DNA of 64,000 bases from contig WQZX01000005.1 of the NCBI GenBank assembly GCA_009780515.1, positions 30,047 through 94,046 of the forward strand, written 5' to 3'. Source of the stretch: Nocardioidaceae bacterium (GTDB taxonomy: Bacteria > Actinomycetota > Actinomycetes > Propionibacteriales > Nocardioidaceae). The notes beneath the pieces are model-generated. The model ran no database searches, was not told the DNA's origin, and was given only the letters and a program-made list of their open reading frames with translations. Both the position numbers and the translations under genes were made by a program. Shown here in pieces: positions 8,965 to 18,432 of this stretch. How positions within the stretch are numbered: position 1 is the stretch's first letter; each line of letters starts with the position of its first letter.

Positions 8965-10563
8965 ATGATCCAGGTGCACCAGCTCGAGGTCAGGGTCGGT
9001 GCCCGCCTCCTCATGGAGAACGTCAGCTTCCGCGTCGGCGCCGGCGACAAGGTCGGCCTGGTCGGCCGCAACGGCGCAGGCAAGACCACGCTCACCAAGG
9101 TGCTGGCCGGCGACGTCCTCCCGGCGTCGGGCTCGGTCAACAACACCGGTGAGATCGGCTACCTCCCGCAGGACCCGCGCGTCGGCGACCCCGAGACGAT
9201 CACCCGCGACCGGATCCTGTCCGCGCGCGGCCTCGACGACGCCGTACGACGGATGCGGGACGCCGAGGTGCAGATGGCGTCCGACGACCCGGACGTGCGC
9301 GACAAGGCGTTCCGCCGCTTCCAGCGCGCGCAGGACGAGCTCGACGCGGGCGGCGGGTACGCCGCCGAGACCGAGGCGCTGCAGATCGCGCAGAGCCTGG
9401 GCATCGCCGACCGCCTGATGGACCAGCCGCTCGGCACGTTGTCGGGCGGTCAGCGTCGCCGCGTGGAGCTCGCGCGGATCCTGTTCTCCAGCGCCGAGGT
9501 GCTGATCCTCGACGAGCCGACCAACCACCTCGACGCCGACTCGATCAACTGGCTGCGCGACTGGATGAAGTCCTACCGCGGCGGCTTCATCGTGATCTCC
9601 CACGACAACAACCTGCTCGAGGAGACCGTGAACAAGGTCTTCCACCTCGACGCCAACCGTGGGGTCATCGACATCTACAACATGGGCTGGAAGAACTACC
9701 TGACCCAGCGCGAGACCGACGAGGCCCGGCGCAAGCGCGAGATGATGAACGCGCAGAACAAGGCCAAGACGCTCACCGACCAGGCCAACAAGATGCGGGC
9801 CAAGGCGACCAAGGCGAGCGCCGCCCAGCAGATGCTCAAGCGTGCCGAGAAGCTGATGGACGGCATCGAGGGGGAGCGCCAGAGCGACAAGGTCGCGGCG
9901 ATCAAGTTCCCCACGCCGGCGCCCTGCGGCCGCACCCCGCTGAGGGCCCACGACCTCTCCCGCTCGTACGGCGGGCTCGAGGTCTTCACCGCCGTCGACC
10001 TGGCCATCGACAAGGGCTCGCGGGTCGTGATCCTCGGCCTCAACGGCGCCGGCAAGACCACGATGCTGCGCATCCTCGCCGGCGTCGACGAGCCGGACAC
10101 CGGCGAGGTGGCGCCCGGCCACGGGCTCAAGATCGGCTACTACGCCCAGGAGCACGAGACGCTCGACGTCGGCCGCACCGTGCTCGAGAACATGCAGTCG
10201 GCGGCGCCCGCGCTCACCGACACCGAGGCGCGCTCGGTGCTCGGGTCGTTCCTCTTCAGCGGCGACGACGTGCACAAGCCGGCGGGCGTGCTGTCCGGCG
10301 GCGAGAAGACGCGACTCGCGCTGGCCTCGCTCGTCGTGTCCGCGGCCAACGTGCTGCTGCTCGACGAGCCGACGAACAACCTCGACCCCGCCTCGCGGGA
10401 GGAGGTCCTCAACGCGATCCGTCGCTACGAGGGCGCGATCGTGCTCGTCACCCACGACGAGGGTGCCGTGCACGCCCTCGAGCCCGACCGGGTGCTGATC
10501 CTGCCCGACGGCGTCGAGGACCTCTGGAGCGCCGAGTACGCCGACCTGGTGGCGCTCGCCTGA
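8965..10563 (+). CDS. ABC-F family ATPase
   Basis: A 532-residue protein with two ABC ATPase domains and no membrane segments. Walker A motifs are GRNGAGKTT (about residues 34-42) and GLNGAGKTT; signatures are LSGGQRRRVEL and LSGGEKTRLAL; Walker B motifs end in DEPTNHLD and DEPTNNLD. The linker between domains is basic and coiled-coil-like (ARRKREMMNAQNKAKTL...), as in ribosome-binding ABC-F factors. Members act on stalled ribosomes or antibiotic-bound ribosomes. Which role applies is not clear from the sequence. CATGGT six bases before ATG 8965 suggests a leaderless start. Confidence 0.92.
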   Translation: MIQVHQLEVRVGARLLMENVSFRVGAGDKVGLVGRNGAGKTTLTKVLAGDVLPASGSVNNTGEIGYLPQDPRVGDPETITRDRILSARGLDDAVRRMRDAEVQMASDDPDVRDKAFRRFQRAQDELDAGGGYAAETEALQIAQSLGIADRLMDQPLGTLSGGQRRRVELARILFSSAEVLILDEPTNHLDADSINWLRDWMKSYRGGFIVISHDNNLLEETVNKVFHLDANRGVIDIYNMGWKNYLTQRETDEARRKREMMNAQNKAKTLTDQANKMRAKATKASAAQQMLKRAEKLMDGIEGERQSDKVAAIKFPTPAPCGRTPLRAHDLSRSYGGLEVFTAVDLAIDKGSRVVILGLNGAGKTTMLRILAGVDEPDTGEVAPGHGLKIGYYAQEHETLDVGRTVLENMQSAAPALTDTEARSVLGSFLFSGDDVHKPAGVLSGGEKTRLALASLVVSAANVLLLDEPTNNLDPASREEVLNAIRRYEGAIVLVTHDEGAVHALEPDRVLILPDGVEDLWSAEYADLVALA

Positions 10564-10570
10564 TCCGTCG

Positions 10571-13168
10571 TCAGTCCGCGGCGGCCCTGAGCGGGCTCAT
10601 CCGGGCCGCACGGATGCTCGGGCCGACCGCGGCGAGCAGCCCGACGAGCACCGCGACGACCAGGAAGGCGCCCAGGCGGCCGATCGGCACCGCGAGCGTG
10701 GTCAGGTCGCTGGCGAGCGAGCGCTGCAGCAGCACGCCGACGAGCACGCCCAGGCCGAGCCCGAGCACCGAGCCGAGGAGCGCGATCGCGACCGCCTCGA
10801 GGGTCACCATGCGGCGTACCTGTGCGCGGCTCATGCCGACCGCGCGCAGCAGGCCGAGCTCGCGGGTGCGCTCCAGCACGCTCAGGCTCAGGGTGTTCAC
10901 GATGCCGAGCACGGCGATCACGATGGCGAGCGCCAGCAGTCCGTAGATCAGGTAGACCATCTGGTTCACGCGGTGGTGGAGCTGGTCGGAGAACTCCTGC
11001 TTGTCCGACACCGCGACGTACGGCGCCGACGCGGCCGCCCTCTCGAGCTCGGGCCGGACCCGCGCGACGCCGGCCCCCGGCGCGAGGTCGACGTGCAGCA
11101 CGTTGTCCTGGCGTCGTACGCCGGCGTGGGCGAGCGCGCGGAGCGGCACCATCACCTGGGGCGCGGCCGTGGCGTCGCCGAAGATGCCGGTCACGCGGAG
11201 CTGGAGCGTCTGCGTCGCGGTCGGTGTGGTGGCGGTCCGGTGGGCATGCCGGGAGACCTCCTGGGGTGTGGTGCCGATCGGTCGCATGACGATCGCCTGG
11301 CCGACACGCAGGTCGTGGTCGTCGGCGAACGAGCGGCTGACCACCGCTGAGTCGGGCGAGAGCCGGCCGCTGCCGGCGCCGATGGTCAGTCCCTGCGCGT
11401 CCAGGTAGTCGCCGTCGACCCCGACGAGCTCGGTCGGGCCGCCGTCGTACAGCGCTGCGACGTCCTGCTCGCGGGAGACCGAGGCGACGCCGGCGACCCT
11501 CTCCATCCGGTCGCCGACCGCGACCGGGAACGGCAGCCGGTCGTGCCCCTCCACCCGGAAGTCGCTGGTGAAGCGCTGGTCGACCGAGGTGTCGATGGTC
11601 GCGTTCAGCGATGCGGCGAGCACGGCGATCGTCGAGACCAGCGCGAGCCCGATCAGCAGCGCCGAGGCGGTCGCGCCGGTGCGGCGCGGGTCCCGGGCGG
11701 CGTTCTCGCCGGCGAGCCGCCCGGCCACCCCGAACACCAGCCCGTACGCCGACCGGCAGACCCAGAGCACCGGTCGGCCGAGCGTCGGGGCGAGCGCGGC
11801 CAGGCTCACGATCCAGACGACGCCGGCCACGCCGACCCAGGCGGCCGGGTTGCCGGGGCGCGGGTCGACGTCGCCGACCCCGACGTACGCGCAGCCGACG
11901 CCGAGCAGCACGCCCAGGATCGCCAGGCAGACCCGGGTGAGCGACGGCCTCGTCGGACCCGCCTGCTCCGAGCGGAGCGCGGCCAGCGGCGCGATCCGTC
12001 CGGCCCTCCGCGCCGGCACGTACGACGCCACGACCGTCATCACGATGCCGACGACGTAGCCGGCGACGACCGACCCGTGGGTGAGAACGAGGTGGCCGTC
12101 GCCGATGTGGAGGCCGAACCTGCCGAGCGCGGCCGCGAGGAGGCGGGCCAGCAGGCGGCCGACGACCAGCCCGATCGTCGAGGACACCACGCCCACGAGG
12201 ATCGCCTCGAGCAGGACCGAGCCCCTGACCTGGCGGCGTGACGCGCCGAGGGTTCGCAGCAGCGCGAGCTCGCGGGTGCGCTGCGCGACGAGGATCGTGA
12301 AGGTGTTGGCGATGATGAAGCCGCTGACGACCACGGCGATGATCGCGAAGACCAGCAGGAAGGTCGACAGCGCGTCGAGGAAGCCGCCGATCAGGTCCTG
12401 GGTCTCCTGGGCGACGTCGTGCCCGGTGACCGCCTGGTAGCCCGCCGGGAGCAGCGCCTGGACGGCGTCGACGAGCTGCTGCTGACTCACCCCGGGCGCG
12501 GCGGTGAGCGCGATCCGGTTGTAGGCGCTGCGCCCGCCGAGGAGGAGTTCCTGGGCGCCTCGGGTGCTGAGCACGACGAGGGTCGCGCCCGCCGTGCCGC
12601 CGCCGGTGAGCTGTGCGGTGCCGACGAGCCTGACCCGGTGCTGGGCCGTGCCGGGGCCGAGCAGCCGGACCTCGTCGCCGAGCCGGTAGTGGGCGTCCCT
12701 GACCGACGTCTGGTCCAGGGTGACCTCGTCGGGCGCGGCCGGCCACCGGCCGGACGTCAGCTGCAGCGTGTGGCCGCCGGACATGTTCGGCGCGTCGTCG
12801 TGGGTGGTCGTGATGGTCGGTGCGCCACCGCCTCCGACGGCGGTGCCGTCGGCACGCAGGAGCGTCATGCCGAGGCCCTGGACCTGGCCGTCGGCGCGGG
12901 CCACCTGGGGCAGCGAGTCGATGCGGCGTACGAGCGCCTGGTCGAGCGGCGCGCCCGGTGCCGCTGCGGCGCCGAGGCCCTGGTCGGTGCCGCTGCGGAC
13001 CAGGCCGTCGGGGGTGGAGCCGTCAACGATGTTGTCGAACGTCGCCGAGAGAGCGTGGCTGAAGACCATGACACCGGCGAGGAACCCGACGCCGAGCGTG
13101 ACCGCGAGCATGCTCATCAGCAGGCGGAGGGGCCGGGCGCGCAGAGCGCGCAGGGTGAGGGAGAGCAT
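10571..13168 (-). CDS. MacB/FtsX-type ABC transporter permease
   Basis: An 865-residue permease. It has an N-terminal membrane helix (LRLLMSMLAVTLGVGFLAGVMV), a large extracytoplasmic domain, three helices around residues 260-380, a second set in the middle, a second periplasmic-type domain, and three C-terminal helices (the FtsX domain, with the ARTRELGLLRAVG-like element present twice). This duplicated layout is typical of actinobacterial exporters of the LolCE/MacB type. The stop-start junction with the ATPase gene upstream shares one base, so both subunits are made together. The cargo is unknown. Confidence 0.92.
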   Translation of the reverse strand: MLSLTLRALRARPLRLLMSMLAVTLGVGFLAGVMVFSHALSATFDNIVDGSTPDGLVRSGTDQGLGAAAAPGAPLDQALVRRIDSLPQVARADGQVQGLGMTLLRADGTAVGGGGAPTITTTHDDAPNMSGGHTLQLTSGRWPAAPDEVTLDQTSVRDAHYRLGDEVRLLGPGTAQHRVRLVGTAQLTGGGTAGATLVVLSTRGAQELLLGGRSAYNRIALTAAPGVSQQQLVDAVQALLPAGYQAVTGHDVAQETQDLIGGFLDALSTFLLVFAIIAVVVSGFIIANTFTILVAQRTRELALLRTLGASRRQVRGSVLLEAILVGVVSSTIGLVVGRLLARLLAAALGRFGLHIGDGHLVLTHGSVVAGYVVGIVMTVVASYVPARRAGRIAPLAALRSEQAGPTRPSLTRVCLAILGVLLGVGCAYVGVGDVDPRPGNPAAWVGVAGVVWIVSLAALAPTLGRPVLWVCRSAYGLVFGVAGRLAGENAARDPRRTGATASALLIGLALVSTIAVLAASLNATIDTSVDQRFTSDFRVEGHDRLPFPVAVGDRMERVAGVASVSREQDVAALYDGGPTELVGVDGDYLDAQGLTIGAGSGRLSPDSAVVSRSFADDHDLRVGQAIVMRPIGTTPQEVSRHAHRTATTPTATQTLQLRVTGIFGDATAAPQVMVPLRALAHAGVRRQDNVLHVDLAPGAGVARVRPELERAAASAPYVAVSDKQEFSDQLHHRVNQMVYLIYGLLALAIVIAVLGIVNTLSLSVLERTRELGLLRAVGMSRAQVRRMVTLEAVAIALLGSVLGLGLGVLVGVLLQRSLASDLTTLAVPIGRLGAFLVVAVLVGLLAAVGPSIRAARMSPLRAAAD

Positions 13169-13896
13169 CAGCGGGCGGCCAGGTGGGCGAGGATCTGCTC
13201 GCGGTCGGGGTGGTCGAGGTCATCGACGACCCGCCCGTCGCGCATCATCACCACCCGGTCGCAGTACGCCGCCGCGACCGGGTCGTGCGTGACCATCACG
13301 ACCGTCCGCCCGAACTCGTCGACGCTGCGGCGCAGGAAGGTCAGGACCTCGGTGCCGGAGGCGCTGTCGAGGTTGCCGGTGGGCTCGTCGGCGAAGACGA
13401 TCGCCGGACGCGCGAGCAGCGCCCGGGCGCACGCCACGCGCTGCTGCTGCCCGCCGGACAGCTCGGCCGGCCGGTGCCGCAGGCGCTGACGCAGCCCGAG
13501 GGTGTCGACGACGGTGTCGAACCACGCCTTGTCCGGCTTGCGGCCGGCCAGGCGCAGCGGCAGCCGGATGTTCTGCTCGGCGGTGAGCGTCGGCACGAGG
13601 TTGAAGGACTGGAAGACGAAGCCGATCTGGTCGCGACGCACCCGGGTGAGCTTCCTGTCGCTCAGCCGGCCGAGGTCGTGGCCCGCGACCTCGACGGTCC
13701 CGCTGTCCGGGCTGTCGAGCGCCGCGAGGCAGTGCATGAGCGTGGACTTGCCGGAGCCCGACGGCCCCATGACGGCCGTGAACCGCCCGGACTCGATGTC
13801 CAGGTCGATCCCGTCGAGGGCGAGCACCGCCGCGTCGTCGGACCCGTACGACTTGCGAAGCCCCTGGGCCCGCGCGGCGAGCTGAGTGTTCGTCAC
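13168..13896 (-). CDS. MacB/LolD-type ABC transporter ATP-binding protein
   Basis: A 242-residue ATPase. Walker [14 protein letters not shown]-loop [11 protein letters not shown], signature [10 protein letters not shown] and Walker B ending [10 protein letters not shown] are all present and have the LolD/MacB form (PTGNLDS). GTG at 13896 is chosen because AAGG lies at normal distance; GTG at 13905 is an alternative. It lies directly upstream of the FtsX-type permease and shares its start region, back to back, with glpK, leaving only about 30 bases for two promoters. Confidence 0.92.
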   Translation of the reverse strand: MTNTQLAARAQGLRKSYGSDDAAVLALDGIDLDIESGRFTAVMGPSGSGKSTLMHCLAALDSPDSGTVEVAGHDLGRLSDRKLTRVRRDQIGFVFQSFNLVPTLTAEQNIRLPLRLAGRKPDKAWFDTVVDTLGLRQRLRHRPAELSGGQQQRVACARALLARPAIVFADEPTGNLDSASGTEVLTFLRRSVDEFGRTVVMVTHDPVAAAYCDRVVMMRDGRVVDDLDHPDREQILAHLAAR

Positions 13897-13928
13897 ATCG
13901 GACACCTTGCCATGGCAGTGTGTTCCAC

Positions 13929-15455
13929 ATGGGCGCACGACCGGGGCAGTACGTCGGAGCGATCGACCAGGGGACCACCAGCACCCGGTTCATGGTCTTC
14001 GACCACGACGGCGCGGAGGTCGCACGCCACCAGCTCGAGCACGAGCAGATCCTGCCCCGCGCGGGCTGGGTCGAGCACAACGCCATCGAGATCTGGGAGC
14101 GCACGACCGCCGTCGTCCGCACGGCCATGGCCCGGGCGAAGCTGCAGGCCGACGACCTGGTCGCCATCGGCATCACCAACCAGCGCGAGACCACCATCGT
14201 GTGGGACCGGCACACCGGCCGCCCGCTGCACGCAGCGATCGTCTGGCAGGACACCCGCTCCGACGCCATCACCGCGGCGCTGGACAGCGACGGGCGGGGC
14301 GACGTGATCCGGCACAAGGCGGGGCTGCCGCCCGCGCCGTACTTCTCGGGCGGCAAGCTGCAGTGGCTGCTGGAGAACGTCGAGGGCCTGCGCGAGGCGG
14401 GCGAGCGCGGCGATGCCCTCTTCGGTACGCCGGACAGCTGGCTGCTGTGGAACCTCACCGGAGGGTCCGACGGCGGGGTGCACCTCACCGACGTCACCAA
14501 CGCAGGCCGCACCATGCTGATGGACCTCGAGACCCTCGACTGGGACGACGAGCTGCTCGAGATCTTCGGGGTGCCGCGCGCGATGCTTCCGGGGATCCGG
14601 GAGTCGTCGGCGGTCGCTCCGTTCGGCACCACCCGCAAGGAGGGGCCGTTCGAGGGCGAGGTGCCGATCACGGGCATCCTCGGCGACCAGCAGGCGGCCA
14701 CCGTCGGGCAGGTCTGCTTCGAGGCGGGCGAGGCCAAGAACACCTACGGCACCGGCAACTTCCTGCTCCTCAACACCGGCACCGAGATCGTCCGCTCGAA
14801 GGCCGGTCTGCTGACCACGCCGGCGTACAAGCTGGGGGACGAGCCGTGCGTCTACGCGCTCGAGGGCTCGATCGCGGTCACGGGCTCGGCCGTGCAGTGG
14901 CTGCGCGACCAGCTCGGCATCATCAGCGGGGCGGGGGAGTCGGAGTCGCTGGCGCGGCAGGTCGAGGACAACGGCGGGGTCTGCTTCGTTCCCGCGTTCT
15001 CCGGCTTGTTCGCGCCCTACTGGCGCTCCGACGCGCGCGGCGCGATCGTCGGGCTCTCGCGCTTCAACACCAACGCACACCTGGCGCGTGCGACGCTCGA
15101 GGCGATCTGCTACCAGTCGCGCGACGTCGTCGATGCCATGACGGCCGACTCCGGGGTGCGGCTGGAGGTGCTCAAGGTCGACGGCGGCGTCACCCTCAAC
15201 GAGCTGTGCATGCAGATCCAGGCCGACGTGCTGGGCGTGCCGGTCAGCCGGCCCGTCGTACCGGAGACGACCGCGCTGGGGGCGGCGTACGCCGCGGGGC
15301 TGTCGGTCGGCTTCTGGTCGTCGACCGACGAGCTGCGCCGCAACTGGCGCGAGGACAAGCGCTGGACACCGGAGTGGGACGAGACCCGGCGCGAGAACGG
15401 GTACTCCCAGTGGAAGAAGGCCGTTCAGCGCACGCTGAACTGGGTCGAGATCTGA
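13929..15455 (+). CDS. glpK: Glycerol kinase
   Basis: A 508-residue FGGY-family kinase that phosphorylates glycerol to glycerol 3-phosphate. The N-terminal ATP-binding element is [18 protein letters not shown], the ADP-binding region has [14 protein letters not shown] and [12 protein letters not shown], and the C-terminal FGGY-type segment includes [18 protein letters not shown] at 13929 is used; GTG at 13920 is also in frame. It is followed 23 bases later by glpD, so the two give the pathway glycerol to dihydroxyacetone phosphate. No glycerol facilitator or regulator gene is next to them here. Confidence 0.97.
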   Translation: MGARPGQYVGAIDQGTTSTRFMVFDHDGAEVARHQLEHEQILPRAGWVEHNAIEIWERTTAVVRTAMARAKLQADDLVAIGITNQRETTIVWDRHTGRPLHAAIVWQDTRSDAITAALDSDGRGDVIRHKAGLPPAPYFSGGKLQWLLENVEGLREAGERGDALFGTPDSWLLWNLTGGSDGGVHLTDVTNAGRTMLMDLETLDWDDELLEIFGVPRAMLPGIRESSAVAPFGTTRKEGPFEGEVPITGILGDQQAATVGQVCFEAGEAKNTYGTGNFLLLNTGTEIVRSKAGLLTTPAYKLGDEPCVYALEGSIAVTGSAVQWLRDQLGIISGAGESESLARQVEDNGGVCFVPAFSGLFAPYWRSDARGAIVGLSRFNTNAHLARATLEAICYQSRDVVDAMTADSGVRLEVLKVDGGVTLNELCMQIQADVLGVPVSRPVVPETTALGAAYAAGLSVGFWSSTDELRRNWREDKRWTPEWDETRRENGYSQWKKAVQRTLNWVEI

Positions 15456-15478
15456 CCGACTGACTCCCAGGGGGATCG

Positions 15479-17227
15479 ATGCAACCTGCCGCCCTGTCGC
15501 CGCGAGCCCGCGCCAGCGCGCTCCGCGGGCTCGAGAGGCAGCACCTCGACGTGCTCGTGATCGGTGGCGGCGTGGTCGGCTCGGGCGCCGCCCTCGACGC
15601 CGCCACGCGCGGTCTCGCCGTGGGGCTCGTCGAGGCGCGCGACTTCGCGTCCGGCACGTCCTCGCGCTCCTCCAAGCTGGTCCACGGCGGCCTGCGCTAC
15701 CTGGAGATGATGGACTTCCGGCTCGTCGCCGAAGCCCTCAAGGAGCGCGGCCTGCTGATGCAGCGGCTCGCCCCGCACCTGGTGCGACCCGTGCCGTTCC
15801 TCTACCCGCTCACCGGTCGCGGCTGGGAGCGTTGGTACGCCGGCAGCGGCGTCGCGCTCTACGACGCGATGTCGAGGACGAGCGGCTACGGCCAGTCCAC
15901 GCCGCTGCACAAGCACCTCACCCGGACCGGCGCGCGCCGGATGTTCCCGTCGTTGCGCAAGGACGCGCTGGTCGGCGCGATCCGCTACTACGACGCTCAG
16001 GTCGACGACGCCCGGCACACGATGTTCCTGGCCCGCACCGCCGCGACGTACGGCGCCTCGGTCGCCTCCCGCACCCGCGTCGTCGGCCTGCTGAAGGAGA
16101 GCGAGCGGGTCGTGGGTGCCCGGGTCGTGGACCTGGAGACCGGCCGCGAGTTCGAGGTGCGCGCCTCGCAGGTCATCAACGCCACCGGCGTGTGGACCGA
16201 CGAGACGCAGGCGATGGCGCGTGAGCGCGGGCAGTTCCACGTGCGGGCGTCCAAGGGCATCCACCTGGTCGTGCCTCGCGACCGCATCCGCGGCGAGACC
16301 GGCCTGATCCTGCGCACCGAGAAGTCGGTGCTCTTCGTGATCCCGTGGAAGCGGCACTGGATCATCGGCACCACCGACACGGACTGGGAGCTGTCCAAGG
16401 ATCATCCCGCCGCCAGCTCCAGCGACATCGACTACCTCCTCGCGCACGTCAACGGCGTGCTCGAGGTCCCGCTCACCCGCGACGACGTCGAGGGCGTGTA
16501 CGCCGGCCTCCGCCCGCTCCTCGCCGGCGAGGACGCCGCCACCTCGAAGCTGTCGCGCGAGCACGCGGTCGCCCACTCCGTGCCGGGGCTCGTCGTCGTG
16601 GCGGGCGGGAAGTACACGACGTACCGGGTGATGGCGGCGGATGCCGTCGACGAGGCGGTGCACGGGCTGGAGTCGCTGCAGGGGCGCCACGTCGGTGGAT
16701 GCGTGACCGACCAGGTCCCGCTCGTCGGTGCCGACGGCTACCAGGCGCTCTGGAACCAGCGCCGCTCGCTCGCAGCGTCCTCCGGCCTGGCGGTCAACCG
16801 CGTCGAGCACCTGCTGGAGCGCTACGGCTCGCTCACCCTCGAGCTGCTCGACCTGATCGCGGCCGAGCCGGACCTCAAGGAGCCGCTGCCCGGCGCCGAG
16901 GACTACCTCTGCGCCGAGGCGGTGTACGCCGTCACCCACGAGGGCGCCCGCCACCTCGACGACGTGCTCACCCGCCGGCTGCGGGTCTCGTTCGAGACCT
17001 TCGACCGGGGCGCCGTCGCCGCGCCGTACGTCGCCGACCTGGTGCGCGGCCACCTCGGCTGGGACACCGACCAGCACACCCGCGAGCTTCAGCACTACCT
17101 GAAGCGGATCGAGGCCGAGCGCGAGAGCCAGCGGCAGCCCGACGACCTCACCGCCGACGCCGCACGCAAGGGTGCGCCGGACGTCGTACCGATCACGCAG
17201 GTGGAGGCGTCGGCGGTGGCCGACTGA
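15479..17227 (+). CDS. glpD: Glycerol-3-phosphate dehydrogenase, FAD-dependent
   Basis: A 582-residue flavoprotein that oxidises glycerol 3-phosphate to dihydroxyacetone phosphate and passes electrons to the respiratory chain at the membrane. The FAD-binding dinucleotide motif is VLVIGGGVVGSGAALDAATRG, followed by FASGTSSRSSKLVHGGLRYLE, the GlpD family signature. The C-terminal DAO_C domain (from about residue 420) ends LGWDTDQHTRELQHYLKRIE. A strong GGGGGA lies before ATG 15479. It is in operon order after glpK. Confidence 0.95.
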   Translation: MQPAALSPRARASALRGLERQHLDVLVIGGGVVGSGAALDAATRGLAVGLVEARDFASGTSSRSSKLVHGGLRYLEMMDFRLVAEALKERGLLMQRLAPHLVRPVPFLYPLTGRGWERWYAGSGVALYDAMSRTSGYGQSTPLHKHLTRTGARRMFPSLRKDALVGAIRYYDAQVDDARHTMFLARTAATYGASVASRTRVVGLLKESERVVGARVVDLETGREFEVRASQVINATGVWTDETQAMARERGQFHVRASKGIHLVVPRDRIRGETGLILRTEKSVLFVIPWKRHWIIGTTDTDWELSKDHPAASSSDIDYLLAHVNGVLEVPLTRDDVEGVYAGLRPLLAGEDAATSKLSREHAVAHSVPGLVVVAGGKYTTYRVMAADAVDEAVHGLESLQGRHVGGCVTDQVPLVGADGYQALWNQRRSLAASSGLAVNRVEHLLERYGSLTLELLDLIAAEPDLKEPLPGAEDYLCAEAVYAVTHEGARHLDDVLTRRLRVSFETFDRGAVAAPYVADLVRGHLGWDTDQHTRELQHYLKRIEAERESQRQPDDLTADAARKGAPDVVPITQVEASAVAD

Positions 17228-17299
17228 TCCCGTGGCGGACCGGTGACGCAGGCGCTAGCGTGTGCGCTGACCGTGACCCGGACCAGGGAGGTGAGACCC

Positions 17300-17362
17300 G
17301 TGACCATCGTCGATGTTCCCACGTGGGTGCTCCCCGGATCCGTCACGGAGCGCGCGGCCTGA
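17300..17362 (+). CDS. Possible 20-codon leader peptide
   Basis: A GTG-initiated frame of 20 codons with an unusually good Shine-Dalgarno, AGGGAGGTGAG, a few bases upstream and a TGA at 17360. The peptide starts MTIVDVPTWVLPGS. It ends 35 bases before the start of the broken hydrolase gene. A short translated leader could control the downstream gene, but no attenuator hairpin was recognised and the peptide has no run of a single amino acid. Listed because the ribosome site is better than that of most genes in the window. Confidence 0.3.
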   Translation: MTIVDVPTWVLPGSVTERAA

Positions 17363-17397
17363 GGCCGCCGGGAGTGCCCGTCACGAGAGGCATTCCC

Positions 17398-18161
17398 ATG
17401 ACCACCCTGAATCCTGCCGATCTCCGCACGCTCTCCCGCGAGACGTCCGACGGAGTCACCACCACCGAGCTCGTCCTCGGCGACGTCACCGCCGTGCTCT
17501 GGTCGCCCGAGGACGCCGAGCCCGGTACGCCGCTGGTCCTGCTGTGCCACAGCGGCGGACGCCACCGTCACCACCCGTCCATGACCGGCCGCGCCCGGCG
17601 GCTGACCGAGGCCGGGATGCGCGCCTGCGCGCTCGACATCGTCGGCCACGGCGGCCGCCCCCGCACGCCGTACGACGAGGAGGCGGTCGCGCTGATCCAC
17701 GCGGCAGGCGGGCCGGCGAGCCCGTCGGGCCGATCGTCGAGCGCTACAACGCCGATCTCGCCGATCGTACGGTGCCGGAGTGGCGGGCCCTGCAGGCCGG
17801 GCTCCTCGCACTGCCCGAGATCGGGGAGGCGCCCGTCGGCTACTGGGGCATCACGCTCGGCACCGCCGTCGGCGTACCGCTCATCGCGGCCGAGCCCCTC
17901 ATCCGCGCCGCCGCACTGGGTCTGTTCTGGCCGTCGACCCTGCTCGACGCCGCCCGACGGGTCACCATCCCCGTCGAGCTCGCCTTCCAGCGCGACGACG
18001 AGGAGATCCCGTTCGCCGGCGGCCTCGAGCTGTACGACGCCCTCGGCTCCGCCGAGAAGTCGCTCCACGTCAACGCGGGCCGGCACATGGCCTTCCCGAG
18101 GTTCGAGGCCGACTCCGCCGTCCGGTTCTTCGAGCGGCACCTCGGCGGTGTCGATGGTTGA
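17398..18161 (+). pseudogene. Frameshifted alpha/beta hydrolase (dienelactone-hydrolase-like)
   Basis: The N-terminal part (MTTLNPADLR..., oxyanion strand LVLLCHSGG, then ALDIVGHGG) reads in one frame from ATG 17398. Homology continues from about 17720 in the -1 frame (EPVGPIVERYNADLADRTV... to ERHLGGVDG). One base appears to be missing near 17708-17730, in a GC-rich run. The expected nucleophile elbow GxSxG reads GITLG, so the serine is threonine. The acid and histidine (HMAFPRF) regions remain. This is either a decaying gene or an assembly error; the lost serine favours decay. Confidence 0.75.
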
Positions 18162-18432
18162 GCAGCCTGGCCCGGTGGGCCTCGGCTTGCGCGCCGCGTC
18201 GGTTGCGACCGACAGCAGTTACGGGAAGAGTGGCCTCCGGTCGGGCGCCGTTGCCGCTCGCCGACGGCATACTGCTGGGCAACCGCCATCACCACCGCGC
18301 CCACGACACCCACTACGAGACCGAACGACTCGCGTCCGGCGACCTCAGGTTCCACCGCCGCAGCTGAGACCTCGACAAAGCCCGTTGAACCATCGGCCGT
18401 GTCGGTCGGCCGGCGTTACTAGGCTCGGTGCC
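18162..18432. other. Intergenic stretch without a supported gene
   Basis: No coding frame here is convincing. A minus-strand frame around 18250-18355 would encode a short hydrophobic stretch (FGLVVGVVGAVVMAVAQQY), possibly a relic of a small membrane protein. The end of the stretch holds TAGGCT (18420-18425), seven bases before the ATG of the SDR gene, a likely -10 of a leaderless promoter. Confidence 0.4.

Noticed and set aside
8724..9152. Proline-rich plus-strand frame over the metallopeptidase start
   Set aside because: It is antisense to the glycine-rich N-terminus of the metallopeptidase, which explains the proline codons.
15425..17095. Minus-strand frame of about 550 codons
   Set aside because: Antisense to glpD, which has clear FAD and family motifs; composition is typical of a shadow frame.
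18250..18355. Small minus-strand hydrophobic peptide
   Set aside because: It contains one plausible membrane helix but no ribosome site or conserved features, and the rest of the frame looks random.
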